From positions 1-43,983 of the forward strand of contig CATXJW010000015.1 of NCBI GenBank assembly GCA_958370325.1: 43,983 bases of DNA, given 5' to 3'. Of this stretch, positions 35,347 to 42,891 are shown in pieces. A program made the translations under genes and the position numbers. The notes beneath the pieces were generated by a model, which saw only the letters and a program-made list of their open reading frames with translations, made no database searches and had not been told where the DNA came from. Position 1 is the first letter of the stretch. Every line of letters begins with the position of its first letter. Source of the DNA: an uncultured Collinsella sp. (GTDB lineage Bacteria; Actinomycetota; Coriobacteriia; Coriobacteriales; Coriobacteriaceae).

Positions 35347-36567
35347 ATGGCAAATAAGAAAAAGAATCCCGCACCCGAGCCGACGCCCGAGCAGCAGGCT
35401 CGCGCCGCCTCCAGCTCTCGCAAGAAGCAGCGCAAGACCCGCGTGTCCAAGACCGTCAAGATCGTTCTGGTGGTCATCGGCGTGCTGGCGATGTTGCTTT
35501 CCGTCTCGGCCATGGCGTGCTCCGGCCTTATGTCGCAGGCTGAGGACACCTCGGGCTACAAGCTGACCGGCGGTGTTGCTGCTACCATCAACGGCACCAA
35601 CCTCACCGAGGACACCGTGACCAAGCAGATCATGAGCATGCGCACGTCCTACGGCTACACCAAGGACAAGGACTGGGCGCAGTATCTGGTCGACAACGAC
35701 CTCACGCCCAAGAAGTACCGCAAGCAACTCATCGACTCCTACACGCAGCAGATTCTGCTTCAACAGGCACAGAAGGAGAACGGCGTGACGGTGTCGGACG
35801 AGGAGGTCGAGAAGGCTTGGAAGGACGCGTGCAAGAGCGCGGGCGGTGCCAAGGCCTTTAAGAAGACCCTCAAGACCTACGGCTATACCGAGGACACCTA
35901 CAAGGACTCGCTCAAGGAGAGTCTGGCGCAGCAGAAACTCAAGGATGCCGTCGCGCCCACGAGCAAGCCCAAGGACAGCGAGATCGTCGACTACATCAAC
36001 GAAAACCTGTCCAGCTACAACGACGCCCGCCGCTCGTCGAACATCCTGATCAAGGTTGATTCCGACGCTTCCGACGAGGACAAGGCTGCCGCCAAGGCCA
36101 AGGCGCAGGAGTGCCTGGACAAGATCAACTCCGGTGAGCTGAGCTTTGAGGTCGCCGTTGAGCAGTACTCCGAGGACACCGGTTCCAAGGAGAAGAAGGG
36201 CGATGTGGGCTGGGATAAGCTCACCACCTTTGTCGACAGCTACCAGACGGCGCTCGAGGGGCTCAACAAGGGCGACGTGAGCGAAGTCATCGAGTCGACC
36301 TATGGCTACCACATCATCAAATGCACTGACTACTTCCATGTCGATAATCAGGTCGATGACATCAACCAGGTGCCCAAGGCCATCAAAAAGTACGTTTCCA
36401 ACGTGGTGAAGACGCAGGCGGCCAGCACCGCGTACAGCGAGTGGCTGGAGCAGTACAAGAAGGATGCTGACATCACCGTCAATCCCATGCCCAAGGACGT
36501 ACCCTATAACGTGAGCCTGAAGGGCGTCACCAAGAGCTCGACCGACGATTCGTCGACGACTGAGTAA
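35347..36567 (+). CDS. PrsA/SurA-like peptidylprolyl isomerase, membrane-anchored
   Basis: 406 residues from the ATG at 35347 (GAAAGG upstream); an in-frame GTG at 35248 would start inside the repeats. A Lys-rich cytoplasmic head is followed by a hydrophobic anchor (about 37-56) and Cys58 in SAMACSG, a poor lipobox. A SurA-type chaperone region follows (ATINGTNLTEDTVTKQIMSMRTSYGYT, helical to about 225), then a parvulin domain (RRSSNILIKVDSDASDEDKAAAKAKAQECLDKI, FEVAVEQYSEDTGSKEKKGDVGWD, YGYHIIKC). It should help exported proteins fold outside the membrane. The C-terminal tail is Ser/Thr/Asp-rich. The gene for a GatB/YqeY protein follows after 54 nt. Confidence 0.9.
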   Translation: MANKKKNPAPEPTPEQQARAASSSRKKQRKTRVSKTVKIVLVVIGVLAMLLSVSAMACSGLMSQAEDTSGYKLTGGVAATINGTNLTEDTVTKQIMSMRTSYGYTKDKDWAQYLVDNDLTPKKYRKQLIDSYTQQILLQQAQKENGVTVSDEEVEKAWKDACKSAGGAKAFKKTLKTYGYTEDTYKDSLKESLAQQKLKDAVAPTSKPKDSEIVDYINENLSSYNDARRSSNILIKVDSDASDEDKAAAKAKAQECLDKINSGELSFEVAVEQYSEDTGSKEKKGDVGWDKLTTFVDSYQTALEGLNKGDVSEVIESTYGYHIIKCTDYFHVDNQVDDINQVPKAIKKYVSNVVKTQAASTAYSEWLEQYKKDADITVNPMPKDVPYNVSLKGVTKSSTDDSSTTE

Positions 36568-36621
36568 TCATGGGGCGGTGCTCGCGCGAGTGCCGCCCAC
36601 GCTATTAGAGAGGATTTGCAG

Positions 36622-37065
36622 ATGACCAACGAAGAGCTGCAGAAGGAAATGATCGCGGCCATGAAGGCCAAGGACAAGGTTCGCCTGTCCATCATTCGCC
36701 AGGTTAAGGCCGAGGTGAAGAATATCGAGGTCAACGAGCGCCGCGATGTGACCGAGGAAGACGTCAACAGCATGATCAAGCGTCTGATCAAGCAGACGAG
36801 CGAGACGCTGGAGATGTCCATCAAGGCCGGCACCGACCAGGAGCGTACCGACAACCTGACCGAGCAGGTCAAGATTCTGGAGAGCCTGCTGCCCGCGCAG
36901 GTTTCGGGCGAGGAGCTCGAGGCTCTGATCGAGCAGGTCATCGCCGAGCTGGGCGCCACGTCCAAGAAGCAGATGGGCCAGGTCATGGGAGCACTCGGCA
37001 AGGCCACCGGCGGCAACTTCGACAAGCCGGCAGCGGCAAAGATCGTCGGCGCAAAATTGGCGTAA
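36622..37065 (+). CDS. GatB/YqeY domain-containing protein
   Basis: 147 residues, the usual length of stand-alone YqeY proteins. The sequence ELQKEMIAAMKAKDKVRLSIIRQVKAEVKNIEVNERRDVTEEDVNSMIKRLIKQTSETLE and the tail MGQVMGALGKATGGNFDKPAAAKIVGAKLA match the GatB C-terminal helical domain, which binds tRNA in the amidotransferase. The function of free YqeY is not settled. The start at 36622 has AGAGAGG 8 nt upstream; a TTG two codons earlier is possible. A GGGCGG/CCGCCC hairpin (36573-36598) without a T tract lies before it, so it may be read through from the PrsA-like gene. Confidence 0.9.
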   Translation: MTNEELQKEMIAAMKAKDKVRLSIIRQVKAEVKNIEVNERRDVTEEDVNSMIKRLIKQTSETLEMSIKAGTDQERTDNLTEQVKILESLLPAQVSGEELEALIEQVIAELGATSKKQMGQVMGALGKATGGNFDKPAAAKIVGAKLA

Positions 37066-37093
37066 GTGCCGGCCGACACATAGTTGATGTTGA

Positions 37094-37126
37094 GGGGCGC
37101 TGACCACGAGGTCGCGCCCCTTTTTT
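37094..37126 (+). terminator. Terminator after the YqeY gene
   Basis: GGGGCGC (37094-37100) pairs with GCGCCCC (37114-37120), with inner ACC/GGT, followed by TTTTTT. Confidence 0.92.
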
Positions 37127-37142
37127 GATGGCAGCTGAAGGG

Positions 37143-37214
37143 CACTCATTGGGGACAGACTTAAATGAGTGCCTGCTCATTGGGGCACTCATTTAAGTCT
37201 GTCCCCAATGAGTG
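37143..37214. repeat. 29-bp nested inverted repeat of the GGGGACAG type
   Basis: CACTCATTGGGGACAGACTT and on to AAATGAGTG (37143-37171) is repeated as an exact inverse at 37186-37214, with a 14-nt spacer. Each arm is itself bounded by CACTCATT and AATGAGTG, so it can form either one long hairpin or two short ones. It lies upstream of the amino acid ABC importer. Confidence 0.8.
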
Positions 37215-37318
37215 GGCGGAAGATTGCGGGTTCTTTACGGGAATGTAGTGTGGGCTGCGGAAACGTGGTTCTTTCCGTACAATAGTTCAACTCGTGTAAA
37301 CGCAGGGAAGGGACATTC

Positions 37319-38050
37319 ATGGCAGACATGATCGAGATCAAGCATCTCAACAAGTACTTTGGCGACCTGCATGTGCTCAAAGATATCAATCTCACCGTCA
37401 AGCGCGGCGAGAAGCTCGTAATGATCGGGCCTTCCGGCTCGGGTAAGTCGACGCTCATCCGTTGCGTCGATTATCTGGAGGAGCCCACGTCGGGCGAGGT
37501 CGTCATCGACGGTACGCCGCTCACCAAAAAGAACCACCTGGAGATGGCTCGCAAGTATAGCTCCATGGTGTTTCAGCAGTTCAACCTGTATCCCAACATG
37601 ACGGTGCTGGGCAATCTGACGCTCGCGCCCATCAAGCTGCAAAAGAAGAGCAAGGAGGAGGCGACCGAGATCGCCATCGCCGCGCTCAAGCGCGTCGGCA
37701 TGGCGCATAAGGCCGGCGAGTATCCGCAGAATCTCTCGGGCGGTCAGCAGCAGCGCATCGCCATCGCCCGTGCCCTGTGCACCAAGCAGCCCATCATCCT
37801 GTTTGACGAGCCGACCTCGGCGCTCGACCCCGAGATGGTCCAGGAGGTTCTGGACGTTATGATTGAGCTCGCGCAGGAGGACATCACCATGATCTGCGTG
37901 ACGCACGAGATGGGCTTTGCGCGCCAGGTGGCCGACCGCGTCATCTTTATGGAGGACGGCCGCATTCTGGAGGAGGGCACGCCCGAGCACTTCTTCGATA
38001 ACCCCGAGAACCCGCGCTGCCGCGAGTTCCTGTCTAAGATTCTGCACTAG
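37319..38050 (+). CDS. Amino acid ABC transporter ATP-binding protein (GlnQ type)
   Basis: 243 residues, the standard length. Walker A GPSGSGKST (37-45), Q-loop MVFQQFNLYPNMTVLGNLTLAP, signature LSGGQQQR (139-146), Walker B IILFDEPTSALD (159-170) and the H-loop VTHEMGFARQVADRVIFMEDGRILEEGTPEHFF are all intact and of the polar amino acid group (PAAT). It powers uptake with the binding protein and two permeases that follow at once. GGGAAGGGA 5 nt upstream fixes the ATG. TACAAT at 37278-37283 may be the -10 box of the operon promoter. Confidence 0.95.
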   Translation: MADMIEIKHLNKYFGDLHVLKDINLTVKRGEKLVMIGPSGSGKSTLIRCVDYLEEPTSGEVVIDGTPLTKKNHLEMARKYSSMVFQQFNLYPNMTVLGNLTLAPIKLQKKSKEEATEIAIAALKRVGMAHKAGEYPQNLSGGQQQRIAIARALCTKQPIILFDEPTSALDPEMVQEVLDVMIELAQEDITMICVTHEMGFARQVADRVIFMEDGRILEEGTPEHFFDNPENPRCREFLSKILH

Positions 38051-38064
38051 GCGCGGTGATAGAC

Positions 38065-38934
38065 ATGACGGATATGACGAGGGCGGCCGTGTCGCGCCGT
38101 CACTTTTTGCATCTGGTTGGCGCCGGCATGCTTTCGCTGACGGGGACCGCGCTTACCGGTTGCGGTAACTCCGCCAGCGGCGAGGGCTCCGACAAGGGGT
38201 CTAAGCTTGCGGCCATTAAGTCGCGCGGCCATCTGAATGCCGGCGTTAAGAAGGATGTTCCCGGTTACGGCTATTACGACACCGCCAAGGGCCGCTTTGA
38301 GGGCATGGAAGTCGATTTGTGCTACCAGATCGCCGCTGCCGTCTTTGGCGTGAGCTACAAGGAGGCCCGTGCCCAGGAGCTTGTCGAGTTTACCGACGTA
38401 ACGCCCAAGACGCGCGGCCCGCTGATCGATAACGGCCAGCTTGACGTGGTCGCGGCGACCTACACCATCACCGACGAGCGCAAGAAGAGCTGGGATTTCT
38501 CGACGCCGTACCGCACCGACTACGTTGGACTCATGGTCAAGAAGCGTTCGGGCTTTACCTCGATTGAGGATCTGGACGGCAAGGTCATTGGCGTGAGCCA
38601 GGGTGCTACCACGCAGGGCCTGATCGAGCAGATGATCAAGGACAACGGCTTTAGCTGCAAGCCCGAGTTTAGGGCCTTTAGCGGCTACCCCATCATCAAG
38701 AGTTCCCTCGACGCCGGCAATATCGACGTTTTTGCCATGGACCGCTCCACGCTGGCCGGCTACATGAACGAGACCGTTGAGCTGCTGCAGCCCGAGGTCA
38801 AGTTTGGCGAGCAGGGCTACGGCGTGGCGACCAAGAAGGGCTGCGACCTTTCGGCCGTGGTCGATCAGGTGATTTGCGATCGCCTGGCCGACGGCTGGCT
38901 CGACCAAGAGGTCAAGACCTGGGGTCTTGTATAG
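38065..38934 (+). CDS. Amino acid ABC transporter substrate-binding lipoprotein with Tat-like signal
   Basis: 289 residues from the ATG at 38065; GTG 38056 and ATG 38074 are alternatives, none with a strong ribosome site. The signal has SRRHFLHLVG (about 10-19), a twin-arginine motif, then a hydrophobic run and the lipobox LTGC with Cys33, so it is probably exported folded and lipid-anchored. The binding-protein domain 3 fold shows IKSRGHLNAGVKKDVPGYGYYD, GRFEGMEVDLCYQIAAAVFG, LDVVAATYTITDERKKSWDFSTPYRTDYVGLMVKK and LDGKVIGVSQGATTQG, typical of polar amino acid receptors. The exact amino acid cannot be told. It follows the ATPase gene after 14 nt. Confidence 0.93.
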   Translation: MTDMTRAAVSRRHFLHLVGAGMLSLTGTALTGCGNSASGEGSDKGSKLAAIKSRGHLNAGVKKDVPGYGYYDTAKGRFEGMEVDLCYQIAAAVFGVSYKEARAQELVEFTDVTPKTRGPLIDNGQLDVVAATYTITDERKKSWDFSTPYRTDYVGLMVKKRSGFTSIEDLDGKVIGVSQGATTQGLIEQMIKDNGFSCKPEFRAFSGYPIIKSSLDAGNIDVFAMDRSTLAGYMNETVELLQPEVKFGEQGYGVATKKGCDLSAVVDQVICDRLADGWLDQEVKTWGLV

Positions 38935-38959
38935 GCGCATCGTCCAAGGAAGGAATCAA

Positions 38960-39706
38960 ATGCTCGAAGGATTATTTGACGCCGACCGTTGGTCGACGAC
39001 ATTTCAAAACATGGGGCCCTTCTGGGAGGGCTTTGGCGTGACGCTACAGGTGGTCGTTGCCGGTCTGCTGCTGTCGCTGGTGCTGGGCACGCTGCTGGGC
39101 GTGTTCTCCACCACCCGTTCGCGCATGCTGCGCGCCATAAGCCGCGTGTACGTGGAGTTTTACCAGAACACCCCGTTGCCCGTGCAGGTGCTCTTTATGT
39201 ACATGGCCGGTCCGCAGTTTTTGCAAGCCATAACCGGTGCCGACCAGCCGGTGCGCATCGCGCCGTTCGTGCTGGGCTTCTTGGGCGTGGGCCTGTATCA
39301 CGCGGCCTACATTTCGGAGGTCATCCGCACTGGTATCGAGGCGGTTCCGCGCGGTCAGATGGAGGCGGCCCAGAGCCAGGGCTTCACCCGTGCCCAGGCG
39401 TACTGGTACATCGTGCTGCCCCAGACGTTCAAGATCATTCTGCCGCCGCTGTGTAACCAGGCACTCAACCTGGTCAAGAACACGTCGGTGCTGGCGCTTG
39501 TGGCCGGCGGCGACCTTATGTACCGTTCCGACAACTTTGTGAGTCTGTACGGTTACCTGCAGGGATACATCGTCTGCTGCCTTATGTACTTTATCATCTG
39601 CTTTCCGCTCGCCATGCTGGTGCAGTGGCTCGAGCGCCGCTCCAAGGAGCGTCCGCGCGGCGTGAGCCTGGCCGAGCTGGGGCTCGACAACGTAGAGGAG
39701 GCCTAG
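38960..39706 (+). CDS. Amino acid ABC transporter permease 1
   Basis: 248 residues from the ATG at 38960 (AAGGAA upstream); an in-frame start at 38927 overlaps the previous gene. Five or so membrane segments; the PAAT permease opening FWEGFGVTLQVVVAGLLLSLVLGTLLGVFSTT is clear. Later motifs are YVEFYQNTPLPVQVLFMYM, the EAA-loop sequence SEVIRTGIEAVPRGQMEAAQSQGFTRAQAYWYIVLPQTFKIILPPLCNQ, which contacts the ATPase, and NTSVLALV. It pairs with permease 2, which starts 3 nt later. Confidence 0.95.
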   Translation: MLEGLFDADRWSTTFQNMGPFWEGFGVTLQVVVAGLLLSLVLGTLLGVFSTTRSRMLRAISRVYVEFYQNTPLPVQVLFMYMAGPQFLQAITGADQPVRIAPFVLGFLGVGLYHAAYISEVIRTGIEAVPRGQMEAAQSQGFTRAQAYWYIVLPQTFKIILPPLCNQALNLVKNTSVLALVAGGDLMYRSDNFVSLYGYLQGYIVCCLMYFIICFPLAMLVQWLERRSKERPRGVSLAELGLDNVEEA

Positions 39707-39709
39707 CGC

Positions 39710-40348
39710 ATGGAAATCTTCAACGCGACCAACCTGCTCTACATTTGGGGCGGCTTTGTTAAGACAATCGAGATCTCGGCGCTGTCGATCTTTTTCTCGC
39801 TCATCTTTGGCACGGTGCTGGCGCTTGTTAAAAGCTATGCGCCCCGCCCGTTCCGTATTTTGGTGAGCGCCTATATCGAGCTGTTCCGTTGCACGCCGAA
39901 CCTGCTGTGGATTCTGTTTATCTACTTTACGGTGCAGGGTTTGGACATTGTGATTTCGACCATCGCCTTTACGCTGTTTACCAGCGCCGTTATGGCCGAG
40001 ATTGTGCGCGGCGGTCTCAACTCGATTCCGCGCGGCCAGTTTGAGGCAGCGCAGAGCCAGGGTTTTGGCTTCTTTGCCACCATGCGCTACATCATTCTGC
40101 CGCAGACGTTTAAGACGATCATTCCGGCGCTGTTTAGCCAGTGCACGACCGTCATCAAGGACAGCTCGTATCTTTCGGGCATTAACGTGGCCGAGCTCAT
40201 GTACACGGCAAACGTCGTGATGGCCCATGCGATCGACCTGTCGCAGGTGCTTATGCTCTACGGCCTGGTGTTTGCGATGTACTTTGTGCTCAACTTTGGT
40301 ATCTCGCTGCTGGTTCGCGCATATCAGAGGCGAATGGTGGCAGCGTAG
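39710..40348 (+). CDS. Amino acid ABC transporter permease 2
   Basis: 212 residues. Same family as permease 1: YIWGGFVKTIEISALSIFFSLIFGTVLALV, AYIELFRCTPNLLWILFIYF, and the EAA loop AEIVRGGLNSIPRGQFEAAQSQGFGFFATMRYIILPQTFKTIIPALFSQCTTVIKDSSYL. GGAGG precedes the ATG within the end of permease 1 and the gap is 3 nt, so the two are coupled and likely form a heterodimer. A short palindromic repeat follows its stop. Confidence 0.95.
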   Translation: MEIFNATNLLYIWGGFVKTIEISALSIFFSLIFGTVLALVKSYAPRPFRILVSAYIELFRCTPNLLWILFIYFTVQGLDIVISTIAFTLFTSAVMAEIVRGGLNSIPRGQFEAAQSQGFGFFATMRYIILPQTFKTIIPALFSQCTTVIKDSSYLSGINVAELMYTANVVMAHAIDLSQVLMLYGLVFAMYFVLNFGISLLVRAYQRRMVAA

Positions 40349-40349
40349 A

Positions 40350-40380
40350 ATGTGGCAAAGGGACAGCCCCTTTGTCACAT
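40350..40380. repeat. GGGACAG-type palindromic repeat
   Basis: ATGTGGCAAAGGG (40350-40362) and CCCTTTGTCACAT (40368-40380) pair with one G-T around ACAGC. It sits between permease 2 and the kinase-like gene, 16 nt before the latter's start. Confidence 0.65.
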
Positions 40381-40396
40381 AGAGAAAGGAATCGCG

Positions 40397-41020
40397 ATGA
40401 GCGATCTGGAGAACAAGAAGAGTCCTGTGGTCATTACCATCGCGCGCGACTTTGGTGCCGAGGGCCACGAGATCGGACGCATCCTCGCCAACGAGTTGGG
40501 GATTCCTCTGTACGACAACGAGCTACTGGTGCGCGCGTCGCTGCGCGCGGGCGAGTCGCTCGACAAGATGGCCGCCTACGACGAGCGTCTGGCCGTGGAG
40601 AACATGGCGTTTCTGCCCGACCGCTACGATGCGCGTTCGTACTCGGACAAGTTGTTCCAAAAGATGAGCCAGGTGATTTTGGACCTGGGCGAGACCGAGA
40701 GCTGCATTATCGAAGGCCGTCTGTCCGATTACCTGCTGCGTAACAACCCCAACCATATTGCCGTGTTGGTGACCGCCCCCTTTGAGGACCGCGTCGAGAT
40801 TGTGCGCAAGAAGCGTGGCCTCAACAAAAAGAAGGGCGCCAAGCTGGTCAAGCAGCAGCAGAAGGCGCGCGAGGCGTTCTACAAGCGCTACAGCGCCGGC
40901 AAGTGGAAGATGACGAGCGGTAAGGACATCGTCGTCAACCGCGCCAAGCTGGGCCGCGAAGGCTGCAAAGACGTCATAGCCGCTGCCTACCGCTACAAAG
41001 TGGCTCAACTCGAAGGCTAG
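40397..41020 (+). CDS. Cytidylate kinase-like family protein
   Basis: 207 residues from the ATG at 40397 (AAAGGA upstream); an in-frame start at 40352 lies in the repeat. The fold is that of the cytidylate-kinase-like family: PVVITIARDFGAEGHEIGRILANELGIPLYDNELLVRAS at the N-terminus, where the P-loop is the variant FGAEGHEIG rather than GxxGxGKS, then SCIIEGRLSDYLLRNNPNHIAVLVTAPFEDRVEIVRKKRGLNKKKGAKLVKQQQKAREAFYKRYSAGKW (the lid region) and CKDVIAAAYRY. True CMP kinase (cmk) is longer and sits with other genes; the substrate of this family is not established. It follows the amino acid importer, perhaps in the same transcript. Confidence 0.87.
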   Translation: MSDLENKKSPVVITIARDFGAEGHEIGRILANELGIPLYDNELLVRASLRAGESLDKMAAYDERLAVENMAFLPDRYDARSYSDKLFQKMSQVILDLGETESCIIEGRLSDYLLRNNPNHIAVLVTAPFEDRVEIVRKKRGLNKKKGAKLVKQQQKAREAFYKRYSAGKWKMTSGKDIVVNRAKLGREGCKDVIAAAYRYKVAQLEG

Positions 41021-41026
41021 CCGACC

Positions 41027-41067
41027 AAAACCACCACAAAGGGGACAGGCACCTTTGTGGTGGTTTT
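41027..41067 (+). terminator. ACCACCACAAAGG repeat, copy 2, acting as terminator
   Basis: AAAACCACCACAAAGG (41027-41042) and its perfect inverse (41052-41067) enclose GGACAGGCA, with a T-rich run after it. It can terminate the kinase-like gene and is also a copy of the repeat at 3878 and 41364. Confidence 0.75.
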
Positions 41068-41123
41068 TGTTTTAGGCCGAGGGGAAGGCCTTGGCGGCAG
41101 TGCCTATCCTCGGCTTTTGCAAA

Positions 41124-41341
41124 ATCTCGATCTGTAACACCAAGCCAGCGAAAAAGGCTCTAACTGTTACAGATTTAGATGAACCGTTCGGCCGTCAGCC
41201 CAACGTCTTGATCTGTAACACCAGGCGGCATATTTGGTCTCTTACTGTTACAGATTGAGATGCGGCGTGGGCGGCCGGCACAATATCTCGATCTGTAACA
41301 ACTGCAGGGCTCAACGGACTCCAGCTGTTACAGATTGAGAC
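41124..41341. repeat. Array of six alternating inverted 16-nt repeats (three hairpin units)
   Basis: Three units of exactly 57 nt (41124-41180, 41205-41261, 41285-41341) each have a left arm near ATCTCGATCTGTAACA, a 25-nt variable middle and a right arm near TGTTACAGATTGAGAT. Arm starts are 41124, 41165, 41205, 41246, 41285 and 41326, so steps are 41, 40, 41, 39 and 41 nt. The spacers between units are 24 and 23 nt and unrelated in sequence. The middles share CTC at the same place and a final C, and each can pair within itself (AGCC/GGCT, ACCA/TGGT, CTG/CAG). No gene lies in 41021-41481. Confidence 0.85.
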
Positions 41342-41363
41342 AAAACGATCAGGCAAGTCCAAA

Positions 41364-41398
41364 ACCACCACAAAGGTGCCTGTCCCCTTTGCGGTGGT
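41364..41398. repeat. ACCACCACAAAGG palindromic repeat, copy 3
   Basis: ACCACCACAAAGG (41364-41376) and CCTTTGCGGTGGT (41386-41398) pair with one mismatch around TGCCTGTCC. It is inverted relative to the copy at 41027 in its CTGTCCCC/GGGGACAG centre, so the two copies flank the alternating repeat array. Confidence 0.7.
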
Positions 41399-41417
41399 CG
41401 GGCGGCCGGCATAGAAA

Positions 41418-41453
41418 AAAGTCCCCGCCGGGCGTGTGCTCGACGGGGACTTT
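41418..41453 (-). terminator. Terminator of the minus-strand nfn genes
   Basis: AAAGTCCCCG (41418-41427) and CGGGGACTTT (41444-41453) form a 10-bp stem; on the minus strand it is followed by six T in all (complement of AAAAAA at 41415-41420). It lies 29 nt past the stop of the gene at 41482. Confidence 0.88.
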
Positions 41454-41481
41454 GCCGTTTGGTGGCTAGCGCTGCAGGTGA

Positions 41482-42891
41482 TTACTCGCCCAGCAGGCTC
41501 TTGGTGATGGAAGCGGCGGCCTTCTTGCCGGCGCCCATCGCCAGAATGACCGTAGCGGCACCGGTGACGATGTCGCCGCCGGCCCAGATGCGGGGATCGG
41601 TGGTCTGGCCGGTCTCCTCGTCGGCAACGATGTAGCCCCACTTGTTGAGCTCCATCTTGCCGCCGATCTTGGCAGCGAAGGGGTTGGCGTTGGTGCCGAT
41701 AGCCGAGATCGCGACGTCGCAGGGGATCTCCTCGATGGCGCCCTCGATGGGCACCGGGCGACGACGGCCGGACTCGTCGGGCTCGCCGAGCTCCATCTTC
41801 TGGACCTTGACGGCGCACACGGAGCCGTCCTCGCCAGCGACAAACTCGAGCGGGGAGACGAGCGGCAGAACCTCGACGCCCTCGGCCTTAGCATGGTGCA
41901 GCTCGGCGCGACGGCAGGGCATCTCGTCCTCGGTACGACGGTAGGCGATGATGGCGTGCTCGGCGCCCAGGCGCTTGGCGGTACGGACGGCGTCCATGGC
42001 CACGTTGCCGCCACCAAAGACAACGACGTTCTTGCCGTGCTTGGTGGGGGTGTCGTACTCGGGGAACTTGTTGGCCTTCATCAGGTTCACGCGGGTGAGG
42101 TACTCGTTAGCGAAGAAGACGTTGGGCAGGTTCTCGCCGGGGACGTTGAGGAACTTGGGCAGGCCAGCGCCGGTCGCCACGTAGATGGCGTCGAAGCCCT
42201 GCTCGAACAGCTCCTCGGCCGTGGCCATGTTGCCCACGACGGAGTTGTACTCAAACTTGACGCCCATGTCCTCCAGGCCGTCGATCTCGCGCTTGACGAC
42301 TGCTTTGGGCAGACGGAACTCGGGGATGCCGTAGACCAGCACGCCGCCGCCGGTGAAGAAGGCCTCAAAGACGGTAACGTCAAAGCCGTTACGGGCGAGC
42401 TCGCCGGCGCAGGTGATGCCGGACGGGCCGGAGCCGACGACGGCGACCTTCTTGCCGTTCTTGGGGGCCATCTTGGGCGTGGAAGCGAGCTCGGGGCGGT
42501 CACCCAGGAAACGCTCGAGCTGGCCGATGGCCACGGGCTCGGACTTCTTACCACGGATGCACTTGCCCTCACACTGGTTCTCCTGCGGGCAGACGCGGCC
42601 GCAGATGGCGGGAAGCATGGAGTCCTCGCGGATGGTATCGAGAGCGCCGCCGAAGTCCTTCGCGCGGATCTGCTCGATAAAGCGGGGAATGTTGATGTTG
42701 ACGGGGCAGCCCTCGACACAGAACGGCTTCTTGCAGTTGAGGCAGCGCTCGGCCTCGGCCAGCGCCATCTCCTCGGTGAAGCCCTTGTCGACGGGGCGGA
42801 AGTCGCAGGCGCGCTCGGCAGCCGGCTCCTCGTTATCGGGGGTGCGGGGCGACTTCATATCGGCAACGAAACGACCGTTAACTAGTGGCAT
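41482..42891 (-). CDS. NADPH-dependent flavoprotein of the GltD/NfnB type (often annotated gltA)
   Basis: 469 residues. The N-terminal domain has two CxxC-rich clusters (CLNCKKPFCVEGCPVNINIPRFI and CGRVCPQENQCEGKCIRG) that bind [4Fe-4S] centres. Two Rossmann motifs follow: VAVVGSGPSGITCAGELARNGFDVTVFEA for FAD and VVVFGGGNVAMDAVRTAKRLGAEHAIIAYRR for NADPH, and the C-terminal GGDIVTGAATVILAMGAGKKAA. This is the GltD/NfnB architecture. Beside an NfnA-type partner and without a large glutamate synthase subunit, it is more likely the large subunit of NADH-dependent ferredoxin:NADP oxidoreductase. It overlaps the upstream partner by 10 nt, so translation is coupled. Confidence 0.9.
   Translation of the reverse strand: MPLVNGRFVADMKSPRTPDNEEPAAERACDFRPVDKGFTEEMALAEAERCLNCKKPFCVEGCPVNINIPRFIEQIRAKDFGGALDTIREDSMLPAICGRVCPQENQCEGKCIRGKKSEPVAIGQLERFLGDRPELASTPKMAPKNGKKVAVVGSGPSGITCAGELARNGFDVTVFEAFFTGGGVLVYGIPEFRLPKAVVKREIDGLEDMGVKFEYNSVVGNMATAEELFEQGFDAIYVATGAGLPKFLNVPGENLPNVFFANEYLTRVNLMKANKFPEYDTPTKHGKNVVVFGGGNVAMDAVRTAKRLGAEHAIIAYRRTEDEMPCRRAELHHAKAEGVEVLPLVSPLEFVAGEDGSVCAVKVQKMELGEPDESGRRRPVPIEGAIEEIPCDVAISAIGTNANPFAAKIGGKMELNKWGYIVADEETGQTTDPRIWAGGDIVTGAATVILAMGAGKKAAASITKSLLGE

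Noticed and set aside
39044..40468. Minus-strand open frame of 474 codons across both ABC permeases
   Set aside because: Lies opposite two well-conserved permease genes and has no domain of its own.
41124..41341. CRISPR array
   Set aside because: The repeats alternate in orientation and are only 16 nt, and no cas gene is near; reported as a separate pattern instead.
41893..42885. Plus-strand open frame of 330 codons opposite the NfnB-type gene
   Set aside because: Antisense to Fe-S and Rossmann motifs clearly encoded on the minus strand.
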